This document shows positions 1 to 5,509 of a stretch of 5,509 nucleotides of DNA, piece by piece. The stretch is from Syntrophus sp. (in: bacteria) (GTDB taxonomy: Bacteria; Desulfobacterota; Syntrophia; Syntrophales; UBA5619). Position 1 is the first letter of the stretch. The number at the start of each line of letters is the position of its first letter. The stretch is from assembly GCA_013824905.1 (NCBI GenBank), contig PNOO01000169.1, positions 1 to 5,509 on the forward strand, given 5' to 3'. The notes below the pieces were generated by a model. That model made no database searches. It was not told the DNA's origin and was given only the letters and a program-made list of their open reading frames with translations. Made by a program: the position numbers and the translations under genes.

Positions 1-704
1 CCGCCATCGTGATTCCCGGTCTGGACGGGCTCATGATCCCCAAACCCGAATCGGCCGAAGAGATTCAGCACATCGACCAGTTGGTCACCCGGCTTGAAAA
101 GGAACGTGGATTACCCGCCGGAAAGATCTATTTCGACCTGATCGTCGAAACTGCCGCCGGGGTGGTCAATATCAACAGCATCGCCAAGGCGAGTCCCCGG
201 ATCACCCAGATGAATATCGGCCAGGGGGACCTCTCCGTTAGCATGGGGTTCCCCCGCTTTATCGAACTGAATTTCGAACAGTACTTCCATGCCGAAAACA
301 CGTTACTGTTTGCGGCGCGGGCCGCCAAGGTGCAGGCCCACAGTCTCGGGGCGCAAAACGGCGTCGATTTTACCGATATATCGCTGGGGGATGAAGCGAT
401 GTTCAAGGCCTGCCAGCATGCCCAATGGATGGGTTTCATGGGGGCCAGCATCATCCATCCGGGGTGGGTCAATGCCTGTAATGAGGGGTTCAAGCCGTCG
501 CAAAAGGATCTGGATATGGCCCGCAAAGTGAAGACGGCCCTCGACGAAGCGTACGCCCAGGGGAAAGGGTCTGTGACCGTGGACGGGCGTATGTATGATG
601 TGGCCAACATGAAGCACGTCAACTACATTCTCCTGCGTGCCGAGGCCATCGCCCGGCGTGAAGCGGAAAAGGAGGCGGCGTTGAACGTAGTGAAGAGCGC
701 CTGA
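1..704 (+). CDS. CitE-like (HpcH/HpaI aldolase family) acyl-CoA lyase, 5' end missing
   Basis: This is the C-terminal part of a TIM-barrel lyase of the HpcH/HpaI aldolase/citrate lyase beta family. Such enzymes cleave malyl-, citramalyl- or citryl-type CoA thioesters into acetyl-CoA (or propionyl-CoA) and an oxo-acid in the cytoplasm. The frame is open to the left edge (first full codon at 3), so the GTG at 9 is almost certainly internal: the family strand motif DGLMIPKPES lies just after it, whereas in full-length proteins (about 300-340 aa) about 80-90 residues precede it. Counting from that GTG, E47 in IVETAAGV and D74 in IGQGDLSVSMG match the two acidic Mg2+ ligands; the upstream conserved Arg is outside the window. 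The C-terminal family signature GFMGASIIHPGW (residues 142-153) and the helix with FKPSQKDLDMA are present. It ends 72 bp before the CoA-transferase on the same strand, suggesting co-transcription. Family assignment is strong; which acyl-CoA is cleaved cannot be read from the sequence. Confidence 0.9.
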   Translation, partial: AIVIPGLDGLMIPKPESAEEIQHIDQLVTRLEKERGLPAGKIYFDLIVETAAGVVNINSIAKASPRITQMNIGQGDLSVSMGFPRFIELNFEQYFHAENTLLFAARAAKVQAHSLGAQNGVDFTDISLGDEAMFKACQHAQWMGFMGASIIHPGWVNACNEGFKPSQKDLDMARKVKTALDEAYAQGKGSVTVDGRMYDVANMKHVNYILLRAEAIARREAEKEAALNVVKSA

Positions 705-765
705 AGACGCTTCGATCGCCATAGCGCCGGGAAATCAAGCGCCGTGGAAAACTTTTTTTCAAAGA

Positions 766-772
766 AAGGTGA
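766..772 (+). promoter_or_regulatory. Ribosome binding site that decides the CoA-transferase start
   Basis: AAGGTGA lies a few bases before the ATG at 777 (AAGG is followed by 7 bases before the start). A longer reading from GTG at 744 would add 11 residues (MENFFSKKGDR) encoded across a run of seven T at 753-759, with no good Shine-Dalgarno sequence before it. The class III transferase fold begins directly with the GIRVIEVG strand, so the ATG at 777 is preferred. Confidence 0.75.
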
Positions 773-776
773 TCGC

Positions 777-1994
777 ATGGCAAAGGGACTGGATGGGATC
801 CGGGTCATCGAAGTGGGAGGCGCCGCCGCCATGCCCCTGGCGGGGATGCTGATGGCCGGTTGGGGGGCCGAGGTGATCCATGTCGAGCCGCCCGGCCGGG
901 GTGACATGATGCGGACATTGCTCAAAGAGGGGGCCGGGGGGTGGATGAAACCCCACGAGGTCAACTACCTCTGGGAGCATATGGACCGTAACAAGAAGGG
1001 GGTCGCCATCCACATAGGAACGCCCGAAGGACAAGCCGTTCTTTATAAACTCATCGCCGGGGCGGACGTCTTCCTCAACAACCTCCGCCCCTACGAGATG
1101 GAGAAATTCAATCTCACTTACGAGGCGCTGGCGAAGGTCAACCCAAAGATCATCTTTGCCAACCTCACCGGATACGGGCTGAAGGGACCGGAGAAAAACG
1201 CCGGTGGGTACGACTCTGTTGCCTTCTGGGCGCGCAGCGGCGTCATGGATCTCCTCCACGAAGCCGACAGCTCCCCCAATATCTCCCGGCCCGGGTACGG
1301 GGACAGCATCAGCTCCCTGTGTCTTTTGTCCGGAATCATGGCGGCCCTTCTCATCCGGGAACGAACAGGTGTCGGCCAGGAGGTGGAGGTTTCCCTCTTC
1401 AACACGGCGACTTATGCGCTGGGCTTCGACATCAGCCACTGCCTCATCACCGGGGAAGACGCGTTTCGCCCCCAGCGCAAAGCCTTGGGGAACCCGATCC
1501 GAAACGTCTATCCCACGAAGGATAACCGATGGGTCATGCTGGGGATGACCAACGCCCAGCACTACTGGCCCTCCTTCTGCAGGGCCATCGAACGGGCGGA
1601 TCTGGAGAATGATCCCCGGTTTGCGACACTGGAAGCCCGCGCCCGGAACTCCGCTGAGCTGGTGACGATCATCGAGGGGATCTTCCGCACGAAAACGTAT
1701 GCGGAATGGATCGAGATCCTTTTGCTCAACAAGCTCATCTGGTCGCCGGTCAAGACCCCCCTGGAGGTGACCCGGGACGAACAGGCCCTGGCCAATGAAT
1801 TTTTCGTGGAATGGGACCATCCACAGTACGGCAGGATCAAGGTCCTCAACAATCCGATCAAGTTGTCCAAGACGCCCGCGGAGATCCGGATGAGGGCGCC
1901 CGCTCTGGGCGAGCATACCGATCAGATCATGAAGGAGGCCGGTTACTCGGAAGCGGAGATTGCGGAGCTGAAGAAGGCAGGAACCATCGGGTAG
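777..1994 (+). CDS. Class III CoA-transferase (CaiB/BaiF/formyl-CoA transferase family)
   Basis: This 405-residue protein has the usual length for a class III CoA-transferase, which moves CoA between an acyl-CoA donor and a free carboxylate in the cytoplasm. Family landmarks in order are the N-terminal Rossmann segment GIRVIEVGGAAAMPLAG (8-24) followed by GAEVIHVEPPGRGD (30-43), the NLRPYEMEKFNLTYEAL stretch (102-118), and GYGLKGP (132-138). Then come YD at 145-146 and the G-D element RPGYGDS, whose D176 aligns by motif with the catalytic Asp (Asp169 in formyl-CoA transferase). The C-terminus LGEHTDQIMKEAGYSEAEI (378-396) is a typical family ending. The start at ATG 777 is chosen on the ribosome binding site. 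The gene sits between a CitE-like lyase and a TRAP transporter, so it may activate the imported acid for the lyase; relatives acting this way include malate and mesaconate CoA-transferases. Substrates of this family cannot be predicted reliably from motifs; oxalate, carnitine or aromatic acids remain possible. Confidence 0.93.
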   Translation: MAKGLDGIRVIEVGGAAAMPLAGMLMAGWGAEVIHVEPPGRGDMMRTLLKEGAGGWMKPHEVNYLWEHMDRNKKGVAIHIGTPEGQAVLYKLIAGADVFLNNLRPYEMEKFNLTYEALAKVNPKIIFANLTGYGLKGPEKNAGGYDSVAFWARSGVMDLLHEADSSPNISRPGYGDSISSLCLLSGIMAALLIRERTGVGQEVEVSLFNTATYALGFDISHCLITGEDAFRPQRKALGNPIRNVYPTKDNRWVMLGMTNAQHYWPSFCRAIERADLENDPRFATLEARARNSAELVTIIEGIFRTKTYAEWIEILLLNKLIWSPVKTPLEVTRDEQALANEFFVEWDHPQYGRIKVLNNPIKLSKTPAEIRMRAPALGEHTDQIMKEAGYSEAEIAELKKAGTIG

Positions 1995-2066
1995 GGAATC
2001 GGAACCCGCGTCAGGGCAGGCGGGGATCTCTTACGGATGCCTGGTCACAAGGAACATCTATCGCGT

Positions 2067-2073
2067 AAGGAGG
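2067..2073 (+). promoter_or_regulatory. Strong ribosome binding site of dctP
   Basis: AAGGAGG is a near-perfect anti-16S match with 6 bases before the ATG at 2080. A second ATG follows at 2083, so the protein may begin with one or two Met. The strong site fits a receptor that is needed in excess over its permease. Confidence 0.8.
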
Positions 2074-2079
2074 GAAGAG

Positions 2080-3087
2080 ATGATGAAAAAAGGTTGGATT
2101 GCCGTCGTTGTGGTTTGTTCGTGTTTTCTCATCAACATGTGGGGCTGGGGAGGCCAAGTATCGGCCTACACCGGCGAAGGGCAGAAGGCCATGGTACTCA
2201 AATCGGGCTCCGAAGATCCCGATAACGCCGCCATGGGGATGGCCGGAATTCGCTTCGCCGAGCGGATCAAAAAGGAGACCAACGGCAAGATTCAGATCAC
2301 GCACTACGGCGGCTCGCAGCTCGGCTCGGCGCGTCAGATGATCGAGTCGGTCAAGGGCGGGGCGCTGGCCTTTATGATCTCCGGGATGGGCGGGTGGAAC
2401 CCGATCCTGGACACGGCAGTTCTTCCGTACCTGTTTAGGGACCTCGATCATGCCGATAAGGTGATCAACGGGCCGCTCTGGGAGGAGCAGAACAAGAGGC
2501 TGGTCGAGAAATCGGGGATCCGGACCGCCGGCTGGGTCTTCCGGGGGCTTCGCAACTGCACCTTCGGCAAGGTCGCGGTTCATAAACCTTCCGACATGGC
2601 CGGGATGAAGTTCCGCGTTCCGGAATCAGCGGTCAATCTGGATACCTGGCGGGCCGTCGGCGCCAAGCCGACACCCATGGCCATCGCCGAGGTATACACG
2701 AGCCTTCAGCAGGGGGCGATCGACGGGCAGGAGAACCCCACCGACTTCATCATCAAGAGCAGTTTCTTCGAGGTTCAGAAATACCTGGTGCTGACCGGAC
2801 ACGTCAACCCGCCCGGCTGGGTGCAGATCAGCGACAAGGTGTGGCAGGATCTGACACCGGAGACGAAAAAGGTATGGATGGAGGTCTGGAACGGGGTCTC
2901 CATGGAACTGCGCAAGGAGATGCTGGCAAAGGAGAACGAGAACCACGGGATCTGGAAGGCCAAGGGCGGCCAGGTGATCGTCCCGGATGTCCCCGCCTTC
3001 CGGGAAGCCATGAAGGATGTCTGGAAGAAATTCGCCCCCAAGGCCTGGGGCGAAGGGTTCTACGAGAAGATTCAGGCGGTGCGCTGA
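2080..3087 (+). CDS. dctP: TRAP transporter periplasmic solute-binding protein, DctP family
   Basis: This 335-residue extracytoplasmic receptor binds a carboxylate in the periplasm and delivers it to the DctQM membrane unit. It has a Sec signal peptide: MMKK, a hydrophobic core at about 6-21, and likely cleavage after VSA at residue 29. Family features include the opening FAERIKKETNGKIQI (59-73), GGSQLGSARQMIESVKGG (77-94), and R158 in RGLRN. R179 in GMKFRVPES corresponds by motif to the Arg that salt-bridges the ligand carboxylate in SiaP/DctP proteins. The signature VYTSLQQGAIDGQENP (205-220), with N219, follows. The length is typical for the family. It starts 85 bp after the CoA-transferase and is followed by dctQ and dctM in standard order, separated by a structured 203-bp spacer. 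The conserved Arg argues for an acidic ligand; sialic acid, C4-dicarboxylates, 2-oxoacids and aromatic acids are all known in the family, and the sequence does not choose among them. Confidence 0.95.
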   Translation: MMKKGWIAVVVVCSCFLINMWGWGGQVSAYTGEGQKAMVLKSGSEDPDNAAMGMAGIRFAERIKKETNGKIQITHYGGSQLGSARQMIESVKGGALAFMISGMGGWNPILDTAVLPYLFRDLDHADKVINGPLWEEQNKRLVEKSGIRTAGWVFRGLRNCTFGKVAVHKPSDMAGMKFRVPESAVNLDTWRAVGAKPTPMAIAEVYTSLQQGAIDGQENPTDFIIKSSFFEVQKYLVLTGHVNPPGWVQISDKVWQDLTPETKKVWMEVWNGVSMELRKEMLAKENENHGIWKAKGGQVIVPDVPAFREAMKDVWKKFAPKAWGEGFYEKIQAVR

Positions 3088-3134
3088 TCTTGGTTTTCCA
3101 CAGAGGGTGAACCGTTCCCGTCGGCGGGATGGGT

Positions 3135-3146
3135 TGAGGATCCTCA
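3135..3146. repeat. 12-bp perfect palindrome in the dctP-dctQ spacer
   Basis: TGAGGATCCTCA is self-complementary over all 12 bases, 48 bp after the dctP stop. It could be a protein-binding dyad or part of a longer RNA fold, but no loop separates the arms and chance occurrence is possible in GC-rich DNA. It is reported as sequence structure only. Confidence 0.4.
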
Positions 3147-3211
3147 GCAGACAGGTTCGAGGGTCGGACAGCTTGCCGGCAGGAGGTGTCAAGATCAATA
3201 ATCGGGTGCAA

Positions 3212-3243
3212 CGGGCCGGGATGAATGCATGAATCCCGGCCCG
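3212..3243 (+). promoter_or_regulatory. Intercistronic hairpin between dctP and dctQ
   Basis: The arms CGGGCCGGGAT (3212-3222) and ATCCCGGCCCG (3233-3243) are perfectly complementary over 11 bp, 9 of them G-C, around a 10-base loop GAATGCATGA. No U-tract follows, so it is not a standard intrinsic terminator. It starts 124 bp after dctP and ends 47 bp before dctQ. Such stems between a binding-protein gene and its permease genes are known in other transport operons (for example malE-malF) to protect the upstream message from 3' exonucleases or to cause partial termination, giving more receptor than permease. That role here is inference; the inverted repeat itself is directly visible. Confidence 0.8.
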
Positions 3244-3253
3244 ATCCATTCAC

Positions 3254-3289
3254 TTCCTTGTGATCGCCTCAGATAAGGAAAGGAGAAGG
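3254..3289 (+). promoter_or_regulatory. dctQ ribosome binding region with possible masking stem
   Basis: The purine run from 3275 contains AAGGAG at 3280-3285, 5 bases before the ATG at 3291, and is the likely dctQ Shine-Dalgarno site. Upstream, TTCCTTGT (3254-3261) can pair with ATAAGGAA (3273-3280), giving 8 pairs including one G-U around an 11-base loop. This touches the edge of the ribosome site and could lower dctQM translation relative to dctP. The ribosome site is well supported; the stem is weak and A-U rich. Confidence 0.5.
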
Positions 3290-3290
3290 T

Positions 3291-3773
3291 ATGATGATAA
3301 GGCCAGGAAATCGATTTGCCGAAGGCCTGACGGCCTCTCTGGAGTATCTGACCATGGCGTGCATCGCCATAATGAGCATCCTTGTCATTGCCCAGGTCGT
3401 CCTCCGGTATGTATTCAACGATCCCCTCACCTGGTCGGAGGAGATGGCCCGGATCGTTTTCATCTACCTTTCGTTCATCGGGATCGGCGCAGCTTACGGC
3501 CGCCGAAGGCATATGTTCATCGACGCCCTCATCATCGTCCTTCCGGCGAAGGTGAAACGGGCCGTCCAGTATGCGGTCACCGGGATCGCATCGGCCTTTC
3601 TTCTGGCCGTCATCGTGATAACGGCCCGGTCGATGGTGGTGCTGTACCGGGTCGACATCACCACCCCGGCGCTTGAATATCCCATGGCCTTTGTTTATCT
3701 GGTCATCCCCCTGGGTTTGTCAGCGCTCATTACCCAGATGTGGCTCGATCTCTATAAAGAAGGGGGGTCCTGA
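3291..3773 (+). CDS. dctQ: TRAP transporter small membrane subunit, DctQ family
   Basis: This 160-residue inner-membrane protein is the small subunit that pairs with DctM to form the TRAP translocation unit. Four hydrophobic spans are visible at about residues 20-40, 53-70, 92-115 and 131-152. The family signature is very clear: VVLRYVFNDPLTWSEEMAR (36-54), then FIGIGAAYGRRRH (62-74), and late in the protein TPALEYPMAFVYLVIPLG (125-142). Length is normal for a stand-alone DctQ. Either ATG at 3291 or 3294 could start; the first has AAGGAG 5 bases upstream. It follows dctP after a long structured spacer and its stop overlaps the dctM start by one base (TGATG), so its translation is probably coupled to dctM. 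Confidence 0.94.
   Translation: MMIRPGNRFAEGLTASLEYLTMACIAIMSILVIAQVVLRYVFNDPLTWSEEMARIVFIYLSFIGIGAAYGRRRHMFIDALIIVLPAKVKRAVQYAVTGIASAFLLAVIVITARSMVVLYRVDITTPALEYPMAFVYLVIPLGLSALITQMWLDLYKEGGS
3758..3767 (+). promoter_or_regulatory. Ribosome binding site of dctM inside the end of dctQ
   Basis: AGAAGGGGGG immediately precedes the TGATG stop-start overlap at 3771-3775. The AAGGGG portion gives a purine-rich site about 5-9 bases before the ATG at 3773, fitting translational re-initiation after dctQ. Confidence 0.55.
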
Positions 3774-5059
3774 TGCTCCTCCTGTTTGGTATCATGTTGA
3801 TTTTCATCCTCCTGGGAATGGAACTGGGAACGGCCATGGGGTTAAGCGGCATGGTGTACATCCTCTACTCCTGGCTGGGTCCGTCTCCGATCCCGCTTTC
3901 GATCATCCCCCAGAACTTTGTCCATGGATTGGATTCCTTCCCGCTCCTGGCGGTTCCCCTGTTCATGCTGGCCGGCGAATTGATGGAAAAGGGGGGGGTG
4001 ACAGCGCGTCTGGTGCGGTTCGCCCGGGCCCTCGTCGGACACATCACGGGGGGACTGGCCAACGTCTCGGTCGTCGTCAACATGATCATGGCGGGGATGT
4101 CGGGCTCTTCGGTCGCGGACGCCGCGGCCACGGGGACGATTCTTATCCCGGCGATGAAAAAGGCGAAATACTCTCCGGAGATGGCCGCCGCCGTCATCGC
4201 CTCCTCCGCCACGATCGGGCCGATCATCCCGCCCAGCATCCCTTTCGTCCTGATCGGCAGCATGACCGGCGTCAGCATCGGCCGGCTGTTCCTGGGGGGG
4301 GCCGTGCCCGGCTTCCTCATGGGGCTTATGCTGCTTATCACCACTTACCTGATCGCCCGGAAGAAGAAAATGGCCAAGGATTCGACGTTTGACGGGAAAG
4401 AGCTTCTCCTGAGCACGCGGGACGCCGTTTTGTGCCTGCTGATGCCTCTCGTGGTCCTGGGGACGATGATCTTCGGCATCGCCACGCCGACCGAAGCGGC
4501 GGGGATCGCCGTGGCCTACGCCCTGTTTTTGGGAGGGGTCATCTACCGGGAGTTTACCTGGTCATCCCTGATGGAGGCGCTCAGAAACAGCGCGCTGACT
4601 ACGGCATCCATCGCCTTCACGATCGCCGGAGCCAGCGTGATCGGGTGGGTGGCGACCGCCGAGCAGGTCGGCCCGAAACTGGCCCAGGCGTTTCTGGCCA
4701 TCACCGACAACCCGCTTTTGATCATGTTCATGATCAACGCGCTGATCCTGCTTCTGGGCTTCCCCCTGGAGCCCCTGCCGATGATCATGATGCTGATCCC
4801 CATCCTCATGCCGGTGGTCAAACAACTGGGGATCGATCCGGTCCACTTCATCGTCGTCTTTACGGTCAACATCCAACTGGCGCTTCTGACCCCTCCGGTC
4901 GGCGCGAATCTCTTCGTCGTTACGGCCATCTCGAAATCGACCATCCTGGCCGTCTCCCGGGAGCTGATTCCCTTTCTGGTGGCCCTGTTGGTCGCTCTGG
5001 TGATTCTGATTGTCTATCCGCCCGTCACCCTCTGGCTTCCGAAGGTGCTGATGGGGTAA
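3773..5059 (+). CDS. dctM: TRAP transporter large permease subunit, DctM family
   Basis: This 428-residue polytopic inner-membrane protein is the transport-catalysing subunit, normally driven by a sodium or proton gradient. Length is typical and the protein is hydrophobic throughout. Recognisable family blocks are FPLLAVPLFMLAGELMEKGG (56-75), and GMSGSSVADAAATGTILIPAM (108-128) followed by the pore-region PE..AA and SSATIGPIIPPSIP (144-157). Also present are IATPTEAAGIAVAYA (236-250) and the late block IDPVHFIVVFTVN (354-366) leading to LLTPPVGANLFV (371-382). At 329-334 it reads GFPLEP where many relatives have an Asp-containing loop; this is a minor variation. The start overlaps the dctQ stop by one base. 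Two in-frame runs of eight G occur at 3991-3998 and 4294-4301. The stop at 5057-5059 directly touches the stop of the convergent acyl-CoA synthetase gene, with no room for a terminator. Confidence 0.95.
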   Translation: MLLLFGIMLIFILLGMELGTAMGLSGMVYILYSWLGPSPIPLSIIPQNFVHGLDSFPLLAVPLFMLAGELMEKGGVTARLVRFARALVGHITGGLANVSVVVNMIMAGMSGSSVADAAATGTILIPAMKKAKYSPEMAAAVIASSATIGPIIPPSIPFVLIGSMTGVSIGRLFLGGAVPGFLMGLMLLITTYLIARKKKMAKDSTFDGKELLLSTRDAVLCLLMPLVVLGTMIFGIATPTEAAGIAVAYALFLGGVIYREFTWSSLMEALRNSALTTASIAFTIAGASVIGWVATAEQVGPKLAQAFLAITDNPLLIMFMINALILLLGFPLEPLPMIMMLIPILMPVVKQLGIDPVHFIVVFTVNIQLALLTPPVGANLFVVTAISKSTILAVSRELIPFLVALLVALVILIVYPPVTLWLPKVLMG

Positions 5060-5509
5060 TCACCTCTTCTTCTTGATATCTCGCCGGCGCAGCTCCCCCC
5101 GGATGATCTTGCCGGTGTTCGTCATCGGGAGTTCGGTTACGAACTCGATCTCCCGCGGATACTCATGGGCAGCCAAGCGCGTCTTCACAAACTCCTTAAT
5201 TTCCGAGGCCAGATCTTCGGTGGCCGGCGTCCCTGGTTTAAGGACGAGGAAAGCCTTGACGATCTCTGTTCGGACCGGGTCAGGGGTTCCAATGACAGCG
5301 GACATCGCCACGGCGGGGTGCTTGATCAGGCAGTCCTCGATCTCCGTGGGGCCGATTCGGTAGCCGGAGCATGTGATGATATCGTCCTTTCGGGCGACAT
5401 ACCATAGATAGCCGTCTTCATCCTTCTTCCCGAGGTCTCCGGTGAGCGACCAGTCGCCGATGAACTTTTCCCGCGTTGCCTGTGCATTCTGCCAGTAGTT
5501 GAGGAACAT
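5060..5509 (-). CDS. AMP-forming acyl-CoA synthetase, C-terminal domain (5' part outside window)
   Basis: The visible 149 residues are the C-terminal lid domain of an acyl-adenylate-forming CoA ligase, which activates a carboxylic acid with ATP to acyl-AMP and then acyl-CoA. The style resembles medium-chain acyl-CoA synthetases (ACSM/AcsA-like). Counting from the edge Met, motif A7 is LTGDLGKKDEDGYLWYV (22-38) and the hinge/A8 motif is ARKDDIITCSGYRIGPTEIED (39-59), with hinge Asp 42. ARKDD replaces the commoner GRxDD, a mild change. K134 in PMTNTGKIIRGELR is the A10 catalytic lysine for adenylation. Full-length relatives have roughly 540-560 residues, so about 400 lie to the right. The Met at the edge falls in the family MFLNYW stretch and is not the start. 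It is transcribed towards dctM with zero intergenic bases. It may offer an ATP-dependent activation route for the same or a related acid, but a shared pathway is not shown. Confidence 0.92.
   Translation of the reverse strand: MFLNYWQNAQATREKFIGDWSLTGDLGKKDEDGYLWYVARKDDIITCSGYRIGPTEIEDCLIKHPAVAMSAVIGTPDPVRTEIVKAFLVLKPGTPATEDLASEIKEFVKTRLAAHEYPREIEFVTELPMTNTGKIIRGELRRRDIKKKR

Noticed and set aside
9..11. GTG as the true start of the lyase gene
   Set aside because: The frame is open upstream to the window edge, and conserved barrel residues begin at once; the start lies outside the window.
723..744. Direct repeat of AGCGCCG (723-729 and 738-744)
   Set aside because: Seven bases is too short to be meaningful in this base composition; there are only two copies.
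744..776. N-terminal extension of the CoA-transferase from GTG 744
   Set aside because: The 11 extra residues are not family-like, lie over a T7 run and lack a ribosome site, whereas ATG 777 has one.
759..1916. A 385-codon open frame on the minus strand opposite the CoA-transferase
   Set aside because: It mirrors the GC-rich codon pattern of a clearly identified gene, its translation shows no recognisable domain and is rich in G, P, R, D and H, and no ribosome site was seen. It is treated as a shadow frame.
2005..2024. CCCGC / GCGGG inverted repeat in the CoA-transferase-dctP gap
   Set aside because: Only a 5-bp stem with a 10-base loop and no U-tract; expected by chance in GC-rich DNA.
2031..2061. 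TTACGG and ATCTAT as a promoter for dctP
   Set aside because: Both hexamers are poor, the spacing is about 19 bases, and the start of transcription would fall in or next to the ribosome binding site.
2080..2166. Lipoprotein signal for DctP because of Cys 13 and Cys 15
   Set aside because: Neither Cys sits in a good lipobox; VCSC has Cys at the second position, the hydrophobic core continues past it, and a normal VSA cleavage site follows at residue 29.
3017..3232. A 71-codon plus-strand frame spanning the dctP end and the spacer
   Set aside because: Most of it overlaps dctP out of frame, it ends inside the hairpin loop, and no ribosome site or domain supports it.
3673..4392. A 239-codon plus-strand frame overlapping the end of dctQ and the start of dctM
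   Set aside because: It is out of frame with two well-supported membrane protein genes, and its translation is low-complexity, rich in Gly, Arg, His and Pro, with no family resemblance.

Overview
The window (about 5.5 kb, GC-rich, densely coding) carries a probable five-gene plus-strand cluster, and the tail of a convergent minus-strand gene. Long G+C-rich codons, Shine-Dalgarno-led starts and the gene set (CitE-like lyase, class III CoA-transferase, DctPQM TRAP transporter, acyl-CoA synthetase) fit a Gram-negative proteobacterium or an anaerobic Desulfobacterota-type bacterium that lives on organic acids. This placement is an impression from protein style and was not tested by any search.

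Layout: (1) 1-704, the C-terminal three quarters of a HpcH/HpaI-CitE family acyl-CoA lyase, cut by the left edge. (2) 777-1994, a complete class III (CaiB/BaiF/Frc) CoA-transferase. (3) 2080-3087, a DctP-type periplasmic solute receptor with a signal peptide. (4) 3088-3290, a 203-bp non-coding spacer with a perfect 11-bp-stem hairpin, a 12-bp palindrome and a possible fold over the next ribosome binding site. (5) 3291-3773, the small TRAP membrane subunit DctQ. (6) 3773-5059, the large TRAP permease DctM, overlapping dctQ by one base. (7) 5060-5509, minus strand, the C-terminal domain of an AMP-forming acyl-CoA synthetase cut by the right edge; its stop codon directly abuts the dctM stop.

A coherent working model is uptake of a carboxylate by the TRAP system, transfer of CoA to it by the class III transferase, and carbon-carbon cleavage of the resulting (hydroxy)acyl-CoA by the CitE-like lyase into acetyl- or propionyl-CoA and an oxo-acid. 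The families are secure; the substrate and the joint pathway are inference. No mobile element, CRISPR array, tRNA or rRNA was seen, and no convincing sigma-70 promoter or intrinsic terminator. The window is mostly ordinary metabolic and transport DNA. Its most unusual local signals are the structured dctP-dctQ spacer and the zero-gap convergent gene end.
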